Source: Spirochaetales bacterium
GTDB lineage: Bacteria; Spirochaetota; Spirochaetia; SZUA-6; RPPD01
Direction: 5' to 3'
Assembly: GCA_016934415.1 (NCBI GenBank)
Contig: JAFGSW010000027.1
Span: forward strand, 1-46,717
DNA length: 46,717 nt
Shown here: positions 40,034 to 46,717 of the stretch, piece by piece
Numbering within the stretch: the stretch's first letter is position 1
Layout of the letters: each line of letters opens with the position of its first letter
Translations under genes and position numbers: made by a program
Notes under the pieces: model-generated
What the model was told of the DNA's origin: nothing
Seen by the model: the letters and a program-made list of their open reading frames with translations, nothing else
Database searches by the model: none

Positions 40034-41410
40034 GTGAGCATCTTCGACAAGTACTCAAAGCGTCTGGACTCGATCGATCCCATCAAGTGGACGGGAGTGG
40101 TCGAGCGCATCCAGGGTCTGCTCATCGAGAGCCGCGGACCGCACGCAGTGGTGGGCGAACTCTGCCAGATCCTGGTGCCCCAGGGGCGGGGTACGGTCTG
40201 GGCCGAAGTGGTGGGTCTGCGCGGCTCGACCGTCCAGCTTATGAGCTATGACGAGGTCGAAGGCATCGAGGTGGGCAATCTCGTCATTGCCATGGGAGAA
40301 AATCTGTCCGTGCCCGTGTCCGAGAAACTGATGGGCCGCGTGCTCGATTCAATGGGCAAGCCGATCGACGGCAAGGGAGACGTGGGTTCAACCGAATGGT
40401 ATTCGATCTTCAATTCTCCGCCGGATGTTCTCAAGCGCAAGCGCATACGGGAGCCTCTCGCCACGGGGGTGAGGTCCATTGACGGCCTTCTCACCGCGGG
40501 CAAGGGCCAACGTCTCGGAATCTTTTCAGGGTCGGGCGTCGGGAAATCCACTCTGTTGGGGATGATCGCGCGCAACACGGCCGCCGACGTCAACGTCATC
40601 GCCCTGGTCGGGGAGCGCGGACGCGAGGTGCGCGATTTCATCGAAAACGACCTCGGGGAGGAAGGCCTCAAACGCTCGGTCATCATCGTGGCCGGCTCCA
40701 ACAAGCCGCCGCTGGCCCGCATCCGGGGCGCCTACGTGGCCACAACCGTCGCCGAGTATTTCCGTGACCTGGGAAAGGACGTGATGCTCATGTTCGACTC
40801 GGTGACCCGGTTCGCCCGGGCCCAGCGGGAAATAGGGCTCGCCGTCGGAGAGCCGCCGGCCAATCGCGGCTACACCCCCTCGGTTTTCGCCCAGATTCCG
40901 ATGCTCCTCGAACGCTGCGGAACATCGCCCGTGGGCACGATCACCGGCTTCTACACCATTCTGGTCGAGGGCGACGACATGGACGAGCCGATTTCGGACA
41001 CGGTGCGCGGAACCCTGGACGGACACATCGTCCTCGCCCGCCGGCTGGCCGCGCGCACCCACTACCCGGCGGTCGACGTGCTTCAGTCGATCTCCCGTCT
41101 TGCCGCCACGGTGACCGGGGCCGAATTGAAAAGCGCCGTCGACTATGTGAAGCGGATAATGGCGATTTACGCCGAAGCGGAAGACCTCATCAACGTGGGA
41201 GCGTACGTCAAGGGCTCCAACTCAGAGATAGACGAAGCAATCGAAAAAATCGGCGACATCAACGATTTCCTGTGTCAGGGGATCGAGGAGAAATCAACGC
41301 TTATCCAGACCTGGGCCGCCTTGGGACGCATCGCCGGCGTCGAGGTGCCCCTGCCGCCGGAAAAAGCCCCCGAGGAGAATGAGAATGAAACGATTCCGCT
41401 TCAGGCTTGA
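40034..41410 (+). CDS. fliI: Flagellum-specific export ATPase FliI
   Basis: Hexameric ATPase of flagellar type III export, related to F1-ATPase beta. The 458-aa protein has Walker A FSGSGVGKST (residues 164-173), IALVGERGREVRDFIENDLG near residue 195, Walker B-region DVMLMFDSVTRFARAQREIG near residue 248, and EPPANRGYTPSVFAQIPMLL near residue 275. GTG 40034 is preceded by GAGGAGGGGG. The 3' end overlaps fliJ by 26 bp (from ATG 41385), so the two are translationally coupled. Confidence 0.97.
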   Translation: MSIFDKYSKRLDSIDPIKWTGVVERIQGLLIESRGPHAVVGELCQILVPQGRGTVWAEVVGLRGSTVQLMSYDEVEGIEVGNLVIAMGENLSVPVSEKLMGRVLDSMGKPIDGKGDVGSTEWYSIFNSPPDVLKRKRIREPLATGVRSIDGLLTAGKGQRLGIFSGSGVGKSTLLGMIARNTAADVNVIALVGERGREVRDFIENDLGEEGLKRSVIIVAGSNKPPLARIRGAYVATTVAEYFRDLGKDVMLMFDSVTRFARAQREIGLAVGEPPANRGYTPSVFAQIPMLLERCGTSPVGTITGFYTILVEGDDMDEPISDTVRGTLDGHIVLARRLAARTHYPAVDVLQSISRLAATVTGAELKSAVDYVKRIMAIYAEAEDLINVGAYVKGSNSEIDEAIEKIGDINDFLCQGIEEKSTLIQTWAALGRIAGVEVPLPPEKAPEENENETIPLQA

Positions 41411-41834
41411 ACAGGTGCTCACCCTCCGCAAGCATGTCGAACGGGAGTGGGAGCTGAAGCTTGCGGCCATCACCGGCAAATGCCTGCTCCTTGAAAACGC
41501 CATCCGGCGGTGCGAAAAGGGAATTCTCGACAGCCTCGACGACCGGCGGGCGGGAGAAGGGGCGCTTGACATGACGGAATTCATGCAATACGAGCTTTTT
41601 ATGGCACGCCTGCGCCAGGAGATCAAGGAGCATCGCGCCGCGCTTGTGATCCGGCAGCGCGAGCGCGGGGAAATCCAAAAAGGGTACCTGGAGGCGGCGA
41701 AAAAACGAAAGGTCCTGGACAAGCTCAAGGAGCGCCGCGCTGCGGAATATTACCTCGCCGCCCGGCGCGAGGAATTCAATGTCATGGACGAGGTGAATAA
41801 TGCGGCTCTCGTTCGCGCCAAGCTGGTCTCGTAG
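41385..41834 (+). CDS. fliJ: Flagellar export chaperone FliJ
   Basis: A small coiled-coil protein that sits in the centre of the FliI ring and helps export. The 149-aa protein begins KRFRFRLEQVLTLRKHVERE, the typical FliJ start, and is predicted helical over nearly all its length with basic residues. Two ATGs are close (41379 and 41385); GAGGAG at 41372-41377 fits 41385 better. It overlaps the end of fliI by 26 bp. Its stop codon TAG (41832-41834) is formed by the first bases of composite repeat copy B, as in flgB. Confidence 0.85.
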   Translation: MKRFRFRLEQVLTLRKHVEREWELKLAAITGKCLLLENAIRRCEKGILDSLDDRRAGEGALDMTEFMQYELFMARLRQEIKEHRAALVIRQRERGEIQKGYLEAAKKRKVLDKLKERRAAEYYLAARREEFNVMDEVNNAALVRAKLVS

Positions 41835-42018
41835 AAGGTTGTTGAAAAAGTTGAGCTTTTTCAACAACCTTCTTATGAAATTGCCGGAATTTATTTTGGT
41901 ATGGGATATGAGTAAAAAACAGCCGAAAATACATAAAAAATCTCATACAATAAGTGCCGGCAATTTCTGGTTTACATCTGTGGACGCTTATAAAAAACCG
42001 CTTTCAGTTTTTTAAAAG
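41832..42018 (+). repeat. Composite three-stem element, copy B (between fliJ and flbB)
   Basis: Left hairpin: AGAAGGTTGTTGAAAAA (41833-41849) with TTTTTCAACAACCTTCT (41857-41873), perfect 17 bp. Inner stem: GAAATTGCCGG (41877-41887) with CCGGCAATTTC (41957-41967), perfect 11 bp. TTTACATCT (41971-41979) as in copy A. Right hairpin is degenerate: GCTTATAAAAAAC (41986-41998) with GTTTTTTAAAAGC (42007-42019). Compared with copy A, two stem positions differ on both sides so that pairing is kept. Confidence 0.85.
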
Positions 42019-42037
42019 CATGATAGGGAGGGATGTC

Positions 42038-42643
42038 ATGGCGGAGTATTCGACAATACCGGTAAGCTTGCGCATCATCGTGCTGCTGCTGGTCATCGCA
42101 TTTCTTCTCATTCTGGGATTCGTCGTCATTTCCAGTCTGGGGATATTCGACGCCCGCGGCCTCTTGACGCCATTTTACAAGCTGTTTGGGATTTCCAGCC
42201 CGACTCCGGTCGACACGACGGATCCGCTCCTTCTCGTCCACCAGCGGGAGATGAAAAACCGAGATGCGCTTGATCTCAGGGAACAGGAGCTCGACCTCAA
42301 GGAAAAGGACTTGAGCTCGAGAGAAGCGCAGGTAGGAGAGAAAGAGGGGATCCTTTCCGATAAGGAAAAATCCCTCACGGAAATGGAAAAATCGCTTAAT
42401 CAGGACACGAAAAGTCTCGATGATAGAAGGAGACGGCTCGAGCAGGAGTCGCTGCAGTTCCGGAGCATGCCTCCAGAGAACGCGGTGAAAATCCTGAACG
42501 AAATGGACATCGAGGAAGTCATCGAGGTGCTTCGGGTCACGGATGAGCTTGCCAACAAGGAGAACGAGCAATCGATCGTTCCCTACTGGCAATCGCTTAT
42601 GCCGCCGGACCGGGTGGCGAAGATCCAGCGGATGTGGCGCTGA
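42038..42643 (+). CDS. flbB: FlbB/MotE-like periplasmic flagellar collar protein
   Basis: A 201-aa single-pass membrane protein: transmembrane helix at about residues 12-38 (IIVLLLVIAFLLILGFVVIS), then a long coiled coil (residues about 70-145, rich in REQELDLKEKDLSSREAQVG) and a C-terminal MotE-like helical domain with MPPENAVKILNEMDIEEVIE near residue 146. In Borrelia, FlbB between fliJ and fliK is a base of the periplasmic collar that supports stators. The frame opens at 41954 in the repeat, but ATG 42038 follows GGGAGGG at good distance. Position between fliJ and fliK supports the call. Confidence 0.85.
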   Translation: MAEYSTIPVSLRIIVLLLVIAFLLILGFVVISSLGIFDARGLLTPFYKLFGISSPTPVDTTDPLLLVHQREMKNRDALDLREQELDLKEKDLSSREAQVGEKEGILSDKEKSLTEMEKSLNQDTKSLDDRRRRLEQESLQFRSMPPENAVKILNEMDIEEVIEVLRVTDELANKENEQSIVPYWQSLMPPDRVAKIQRMWR

Positions 42644-42751
42644 ACCGGCATCGGTTTTTCCTTTCCTTTTCGACGAGCCGTCTGGAACGAGGCGCGTTTC
42701 TCCGACCCAATGGCGGGCGGAAACGCGGGTTCGTTCGGACGGAGGCCTTTC

Positions 42752-43993
42752 GTGACTGCGTTACCGGCATTCCCCACCGCACCCCCGCTCAAGGAGAGTT
42801 TATCTCCGCGTGACGTCCCGCCGCCGCAGGGGACAAACAAGGGAAAAGAATCAATCGCGCATTCGGACGCTTCGGCGGGCGCGAAGGAGCCGTCCCGGTC
42901 GGACGGCAACGGATCGTCGTTTGAAAAAATATTACGGGAAAAGAAAGCCGAACGGGAATCCGCAGAAAAAGAAAAAACCGAACCGGCGGATAACGGGACT
43001 AAAGATAAAAACGCGGTGAAACACAATGAGTCGATTCGATCGGTCCGCGCGCATAAAAGCAATACCGTATCCCCCTCTCTGAATAAAAAAACCTCGACGG
43101 TTAAGAACATCCTCTCCGGTTTGATGGAGAAAAAGCAAAGCGCGAAGGAATCGAAAGCCAAGGACGAGGCCAAGCCCGAAAAGACGGGACGGCTCGCGGA
43201 ACTTTTCATGGCGGTCCGACCGCTTGCGCTCCGGGAGGCCAATGCGAAGACAGCCAAATCTTCGGACGCGATCGCCGAATTGAAGCGGGCGCTCTCAAAG
43301 GGCGATGAGAAAAAAACAGCGCGGCTGGTGGTCATTGTCGACCTGCGGTCGCGAGCTTTACCGGTTCTAAAATCGAAGACGGGAGATGACTCCCGGAAAA
43401 TCAGACTTGCGCGGACGGTCGCGAAGAGCGAGACGCGCGAGGCAAAAAAAACCTTAAAAACCAAAGAGGACTTCGAGGTGAAAGTGTGGCACAAACCTGG
43501 CGCGCTGCCGGATACGGCCGAGCACGGACCTCGCGCGACGGGTCCGGAGGCGGCCCGGCCCAGAAGCGATTTTTCATCGCGCCTGGCCGATGTCATGAAG
43601 AATGAGATGGTGAAGCACACCGGCTTTGTCCTCAAGGACGGCGGAAGCGGAGAGATACATCTTGTCCTCAAGCCGGAGTCACTGGGATCGGTCCGCATCC
43701 GACTGAATCTCGACGATAATCATATAGTTGGCAAAATAATTGTCGATAATAATAGTGTGAAGCAAATAATGGAAGAAAACCTCGGCCACCTTGAGACCGC
43801 CTTGCAGGAAAACGGCTACCAGGCGGCGGCTTTTGACGTATCGGTGGCCGGGGAAAGACGGAACGCTCCTGAAGAGGGAACGTTTTCCGACCTGATCGAC
43901 GGGGAAAGGATGGTCGAAACCTCGCCCGCCGGGACGTACGAGGCGGGCGGCGCTTCAATCTACGCCGATTCGCTCGTCAATATAGTATTGTAA
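42752..43993 (+). CDS. fliK: Flagellar hook-length control protein FliK
   Basis: Measures hook length and switches export specificity. The 413-aa protein has a long polar, lysine- and serine-rich N-terminal region without clear fold, and a C-terminal Flg_hook domain (about residues 295-375) with GEIHLVLKPESLGSVRIRLN, IVDNNSVKQIMEENLGHLET and ALQENGYQAAAFDVSVAGE, the usual FliK signature. ATG 42710 gives a longer frame but has no ribosome site; GTG 42752 is preceded by GGAGG (42741-42745) at 6 bases, so I prefer it. Ends 11 bp before flgD. Confidence 0.9.
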   Translation: MTALPAFPTAPPLKESLSPRDVPPPQGTNKGKESIAHSDASAGAKEPSRSDGNGSSFEKILREKKAERESAEKEKTEPADNGTKDKNAVKHNESIRSVRAHKSNTVSPSLNKKTSTVKNILSGLMEKKQSAKESKAKDEAKPEKTGRLAELFMAVRPLALREANAKTAKSSDAIAELKRALSKGDEKKTARLVVIVDLRSRALPVLKSKTGDDSRKIRLARTVAKSETREAKKTLKTKEDFEVKVWHKPGALPDTAEHGPRATGPEAARPRSDFSSRLADVMKNEMVKHTGFVLKDGGSGEIHLVLKPESLGSVRIRLNLDDNHIVGKIIVDNNSVKQIMEENLGHLETALQENGYQAAAFDVSVAGERRNAPEEGTFSDLIDGERMVETSPAGTYEAGGASIYADSLVNIVL

Positions 43994-44004
43994 GGAGGTG
44001 CGCC

Positions 44005-44487
44005 GTGAGTGACGGAATCGCCAACATGAATACGATGCAATCGCCCGCTGAGCGGGCCCAGACTGAGCGTGCGGTGAGTTTTTTCAATAAAACGCTCAAT
44101 AACGGGAAGGAGCTCAAGAAGATCCTCAACCAGGAGGATTTTCTCAATCTCCTCATCACCGAGCTCAAGAATCAGGACCCGACCGAGCCGATGAAGGACC
44201 GGGAATCCATCGCCCAGATGGCGCAGTTTTCGAGTCTCGAGCAGATGCAGAACATGAACCGCAGCCTTGAGGGCGTCGCGAAACTCATGATGAAAAGCCA
44301 GGCTTACTCGCTCATCGGAAAATACGTGGAGATAGGCGAGGGCGCCAATGCGGTGCAGGGGATCGTCCAGGAGGTCACCGGAGGCGACACGCCCCAGGTG
44401 CTCATCAACGGATATTATTACGATTTCAACGATATCAAACGCGTGACCGACGCCGCCTCACATGCCGGCGCTGGGAAGGGAGAATAA
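44005..44487 (+). CDS. flgD: Flagellar hook assembly protein FlgD
   Basis: Hook-capping scaffold needed for polymerisation of FlgE. The 160-aa protein has the conserved core NQEDFLNLLITELKNQDPTE near residue 46 and IAQMAQFSSLEQMQNMNRSL near residue 72, then a short C-terminal part (GKYVEIGEGANAVQGIVQEV) that is about 60 residues shorter than in E. coli, as usual in spirochaetes by my recollection. GTG 44005 has AAGGAGGTG at 43992-44000. flgE follows after 3 bp. Confidence 0.94.
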   Translation: MSDGIANMNTMQSPAERAQTERAVSFFNKTLNNGKELKKILNQEDFLNLLITELKNQDPTEPMKDRESIAQMAQFSSLEQMQNMNRSLEGVAKLMMKSQAYSLIGKYVEIGEGANAVQGIVQEVTGGDTPQVLINGYYYDFNDIKRVTDAASHAGAGKGE

Positions 44488-44490
44488 CCT

Positions 44491-45813
44491 ATGATGCGGT
44501 CGCTGTATTCCGGCGTGTCCGGAATGCTCAATCACCAGATTCGGATGGACGTCATCGGCAACAATGTGTCCAACGTCAACACCCATGGGTTTAAAAAGGG
44601 CCGGGTCAATTTCCAGGATCTCGTGTCCCAGCTGATCTCGGGCGCGGCCAAGCCAACCGAAGAAGTGGGCGGCGTGAATCCCAAACAGGTGGGCCTTGGA
44701 TCGCTGGTCGCCACCATCGACACGCTCCTTACCCAGGGGAGCCTGCAGGTGACGGGCAACAAAACCGACTGCGCGGTCATGGGCGAGGGCTTCTTCATTC
44801 TCAAGAACGCCGATCGCAGCTTATACACCCGCGCCGGGGCTTTCGGCATCGACAAGGACGGAACCCTGGTCAACCCGTCGAACGGGATGCGCGTGCAGGG
44901 CTGGACGGCCGAAACCGTAAACGGGGTGCGGACGATCAACTCGGCGGCGGACTTGGGAGACATCCGTATTCCGGTCTACGGGAAGGTGTCTCCCAAGGCC
45001 ACGCAGAATGTCTTCTACCGCAGCAATTTGGATCAGCGCATGCAGGCGCCGCCCCTCGGCAGGGGCCACACGAATACGGTCGACATATACGATTCCCTGG
45101 GGAACATCCACCAGCTGCGGCTCAACTTTAATAAAGTCGCGGACACGGTGAACCAATGGGACGTCGAAGCCCTCATCGACGGCCAACCGGCGGCGGCTGG
45201 TCTGGGAGCCGCGGCCGGAGCAAATAATCGCTTTACCATCAATTTCGACACCGAGGGTCGGCTCATCTCCATCACGGACGCCGCCGGAGCAACCGTGAAT
45301 CAGGGCGACCTCGGCATCAATCTCAATTACACCATCCCGGGAGCCGATCAGCTCAATTTCAGGGTCAACCTGGGGACATCCGGCCAGTTCATCGGCGCCA
45401 CCCAGGCCGCCGACGCGAGCACCAACAAAGCCCGCGAGCAGGACGGCTACGGCATGGGGTACCTTGAGGATTTCCAAATCGACGAAAAAGGCGTCATCAC
45501 CGGCACGTATTCTAACGGGGTGAAACAAGACATTGCCAAGATCGCCCTGGCGACCTTCACCAATCCGGCCGGGCTCGAGAAGGCCGGCGAAACGAATTTC
45601 GTCGCCTCCAACAACTCGGGGATAGCCTTGGTAAGCCCCGCCAACACCGAGGGCAAGGGCGTGATCCGGGCCGGATCCCTGGAAATGAGCAATGTAGATC
45701 TCACGGAGCAGTTCGTGGACATGATCGTCACCCAACGCGGCTTCCAGGCGAACTCGCGTACGATCACGACATCCGACCAGATGCTCCAGGAGGTCTTAAC
45801 ACTGAAACGATAA
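44491..45813 (+). CDS. flgE: Flagellar hook protein FlgE
   Basis: Forms the hook. The 440-aa protein has MMRSLYSGVSGMLNHQIRMD and GNNVSNVNTHGFKKGRVNFQ at the N-terminus, KTDCAVMGEGFFILKNADRS near residue 91, and the C-terminal NVDLTEQFVDMIVTQRGFQA and NSRTITTSDQMLQEVLTLKR. In Treponema denticola, Cys178 and Lys165 form lysinoalanine cross-links between hook subunits. Counting from ATG 44491, Lys165 is present (PVYGK) but residue 178 is serine (VFYRSNLD); the only cysteine is Cys94. ATG 44491 has GGGAAGGGAG upstream. Flanked by flgD and flbD, the usual order. Confidence 0.96.
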   Translation: MMRSLYSGVSGMLNHQIRMDVIGNNVSNVNTHGFKKGRVNFQDLVSQLISGAAKPTEEVGGVNPKQVGLGSLVATIDTLLTQGSLQVTGNKTDCAVMGEGFFILKNADRSLYTRAGAFGIDKDGTLVNPSNGMRVQGWTAETVNGVRTINSAADLGDIRIPVYGKVSPKATQNVFYRSNLDQRMQAPPLGRGHTNTVDIYDSLGNIHQLRLNFNKVADTVNQWDVEALIDGQPAAAGLGAAAGANNRFTINFDTEGRLISITDAAGATVNQGDLGINLNYTIPGADQLNFRVNLGTSGQFIGATQAADASTNKAREQDGYGMGYLEDFQIDEKGVITGTYSNGVKQDIAKIALATFTNPAGLEKAGETNFVASNNSGIALVSPANTEGKGVIRAGSLEMSNVDLTEQFVDMIVTQRGFQANSRTITTSDQMLQEVLTLKR

Positions 45814-45845
45814 GGCGGTATATTGATTACATGGGGCGGTAAGTC

Positions 45846-46043
45846 GTGATTGAAGTGACGAAGCTCGACGGAAAGATATATTATCTCAACCCCCATCAGA
45901 TTGAATACGTCGAGCGCAATCCGGACACGACCATCATCATGCTGTCCGGGAAACACCTGGTGGTGAAGGAAGACTTTGATACGCTGTTCAAGCGGATCGT
46001 CGCCTACCGGAGACTGATCGGGGCTTTCAAGAACGAGGAATAA
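45846..46043 (+). CDS. flbD: Flagellar protein FlbD
   Basis: A 65-aa protein of the FlbD family found after flgE in spirochaetes and some Firmicutes; role unclear. The sequence begins MIEVTKLDGKIYYLNPHQIE and contains TTIIMLSGKHLVVKEDFDTL, the usual family core (LNP..IE and SGK...V.E). GTG 45846 starts it; GGGGCGG lies before. In Borrelia and Treponema motA and motB follow flbD, but here fliL comes 44 bp later. Confidence 0.9.
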   Translation: MIEVTKLDGKIYYLNPHQIEYVERNPDTTIIMLSGKHLVVKEDFDTLFKRIVAYRRLIGAFKNEE

Positions 46044-46087
46044 TCGGGGGCTGCCGCGGAGAATGACGTCCGCGGGGGAGTGTGTGA

Positions 46088-46648
46088 ATGGCGGATAAAG
46101 ACAGATTTCTGGAAGAGGAAGAGTCGCCCGCGCAGGGCGATGAGGCTGAAGTAGGCAAGCGAGTCGGTCTTTTTCCCAGTCTTCTCCTCAAGATTCTCAA
46201 ATGGGTGGCCATCGTCATCGCCTTTATTCTGCTCACCGTGCTCGTGACGGTCCTCATGTGGCGGGCGCTGGTGGGAAATTCCACGGCCATATCGAACGTG
46301 CCGGCGGCGCCCGAGGATATCATCGCCGCGCCCATGAACCTGATTTACTTCAAGAACGTGGGCCAGATACGGGGCCAGACGAGCGACGTGCCCCCCGCGA
46401 GCTTCATCGCGAGCATCGAGCTCGGCTACGACGCGGGGAACAATTCGCTCACGGCCGAAATCAATGAGAAGGCCTCTCTCATTCACAACCGGGTCCTCAT
46501 CTATTTGAGCAAGAAGTCGTGGAGCGAGCTGCACCCCAAAAACGCGGAAAAACTGCAGAACGAGCTCGAACGGGAGATCAACCGGCTGCTCCGGACCGGC
46601 AAGATCCAGCAGGTGATTTTCGACGAATTGCAGGCGATCGGAAGCTAG
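46088..46648 (+). CDS. fliL: Flagellar basal-body-associated protein FliL
   Basis: A 186-aa single-pass membrane protein that supports stator function. The N-terminus is acidic, followed by one transmembrane helix at about residues 37-58 (WVAIVIAFILLTVLVTVLMW), a linker, and the periplasmic FliL domain with ELGYDAGNNSLTAEINEKAS near residue 118 and LQNELEREINRLLRTGKIQQ near residue 157, ending IQQVIFDELQAIGS, the usual FliL end. ATG 46088 follows GGGGGAGTGTGTGA. The flagellar genes probably go on with fliM past the window edge; the final 69 bp hold no gene start that I can see. Confidence 0.92.
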   Translation: MADKDRFLEEEESPAQGDEAEVGKRVGLFPSLLLKILKWVAIVIAFILLTVLVTVLMWRALVGNSTAISNVPAAPEDIIAAPMNLIYFKNVGQIRGQTSDVPPASFIASIELGYDAGNNSLTAEINEKASLIHNRVLIYLSKKSWSELHPKNAEKLQNELEREINRLLRTGKIQQVIFDELQAIGS

Positions 46649-46717
46649 GGGTTTGTCGGGTAGGGACGGGCGCCGGGCTTTCATGAGCCGGGCGGATCGT
46701 TTATTATAGACAGCATA

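Noticed and set aside
42583..43698. 371-codon minus-strand frame opposite fliK
   Set aside because: fliK is supported by its C-terminal domain, position and ribosome site; the antisense frame is Ser/Phe-rich and matches nothing known.
1..46717. tRNA, rRNA, riboswitch or insertion sequence
   Set aside because: No cloverleaf, rRNA or transposase sequence was recognised on either strand; short or diverged cases could have been missed by eye.

Overview
The window reads as a chromosomal segment of an uncultured-type, GC-rich (by eye mid to upper 50s percent) spirochaete. Three things support this. The run mraZ-rsmH-ftsL-murF-mraY-ftsW-ftsQ-ftsA-ftsZ ... dprA-topA-xerC-hslV-hslU-flgB-flgC-fliE-fliF-fliG-fliH-fliI-fliJ-flbB-fliK-flgD-flgE-flbD-fliL is close to the gene order I know from Borrelia and Treponema. 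FlbB and FlbD are present, and there is a P13-like membrane protein. A ferredoxin-dependent 2-oxoacid oxidoreductase points to an anaerobic or fermentative lifestyle. I cannot name genus or order.

Layout. 1-1774: two permeases of a YtfT/YjfF-type sugar ABC importer, closed by a terminator. 1775-6060: a decaying accessory zone with a glycosyltransferase, a Hint-domain plus serpin-tail remnant, a frameshifted and truncated lipocalin, an intact pyrimidine dimer glycosylase gene and a gutted DUF1211/TMEM175 gene. 6090-10237: lipoproteins and membrane proteins (a beta-propeller-type lipoprotein, two unknown lipoproteins, a P13-like protein, a broken DUF1566 lipoprotein). 10477-14943: serA, a small outer-membrane-type protein, a lipoprotein MsrB, a histone-deacetylase-family hydrolase and a pentapeptide-repeat protein. 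15126-17777: a four-subunit 2-oxoacid:ferredoxin oxidoreductase operon with a promoter that carries a perfect palindrome. 17937-27877: the division and cell-wall cluster, starting with a promoter followed by three MraZ boxes and ending in xerD. 28119-34181: dprA, topA, xerC, hslV, hslU. 34385-46648: flagellar rod, MS ring, switch, export and hook genes up to fliL. I found no tRNA, rRNA or CRISPR array.

The most unusual signal is in the gaps. The 18-46 kb gene block is tightly packed, with many stop/start overlaps, yet nearly every gap over 100 bp holds a large palindrome. One class is a composite element of about 190 bp with three stems, present between flgB and flgC and between fliJ and flbB, with a partial copy between msrB and the deacetylase gene. 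Its left hairpin shows compensatory base changes between copies, and its edge forms the stop codons of flgB and fliJ. A second class is long inverted repeats built of short CACGAAG- or ACGGAT-like units before ftsZ, dprA, flgB, fliH and fliI.

Other points worth a look: FlgE has Lys165 but Ser178 where Treponema denticola FlgE has the cross-linking Cys178; motA and motB are absent between flbD and fliL; and two broken lipoprotein genes each carry an eight-base homopolymer exactly at the lipobox, one base too long to be in frame.
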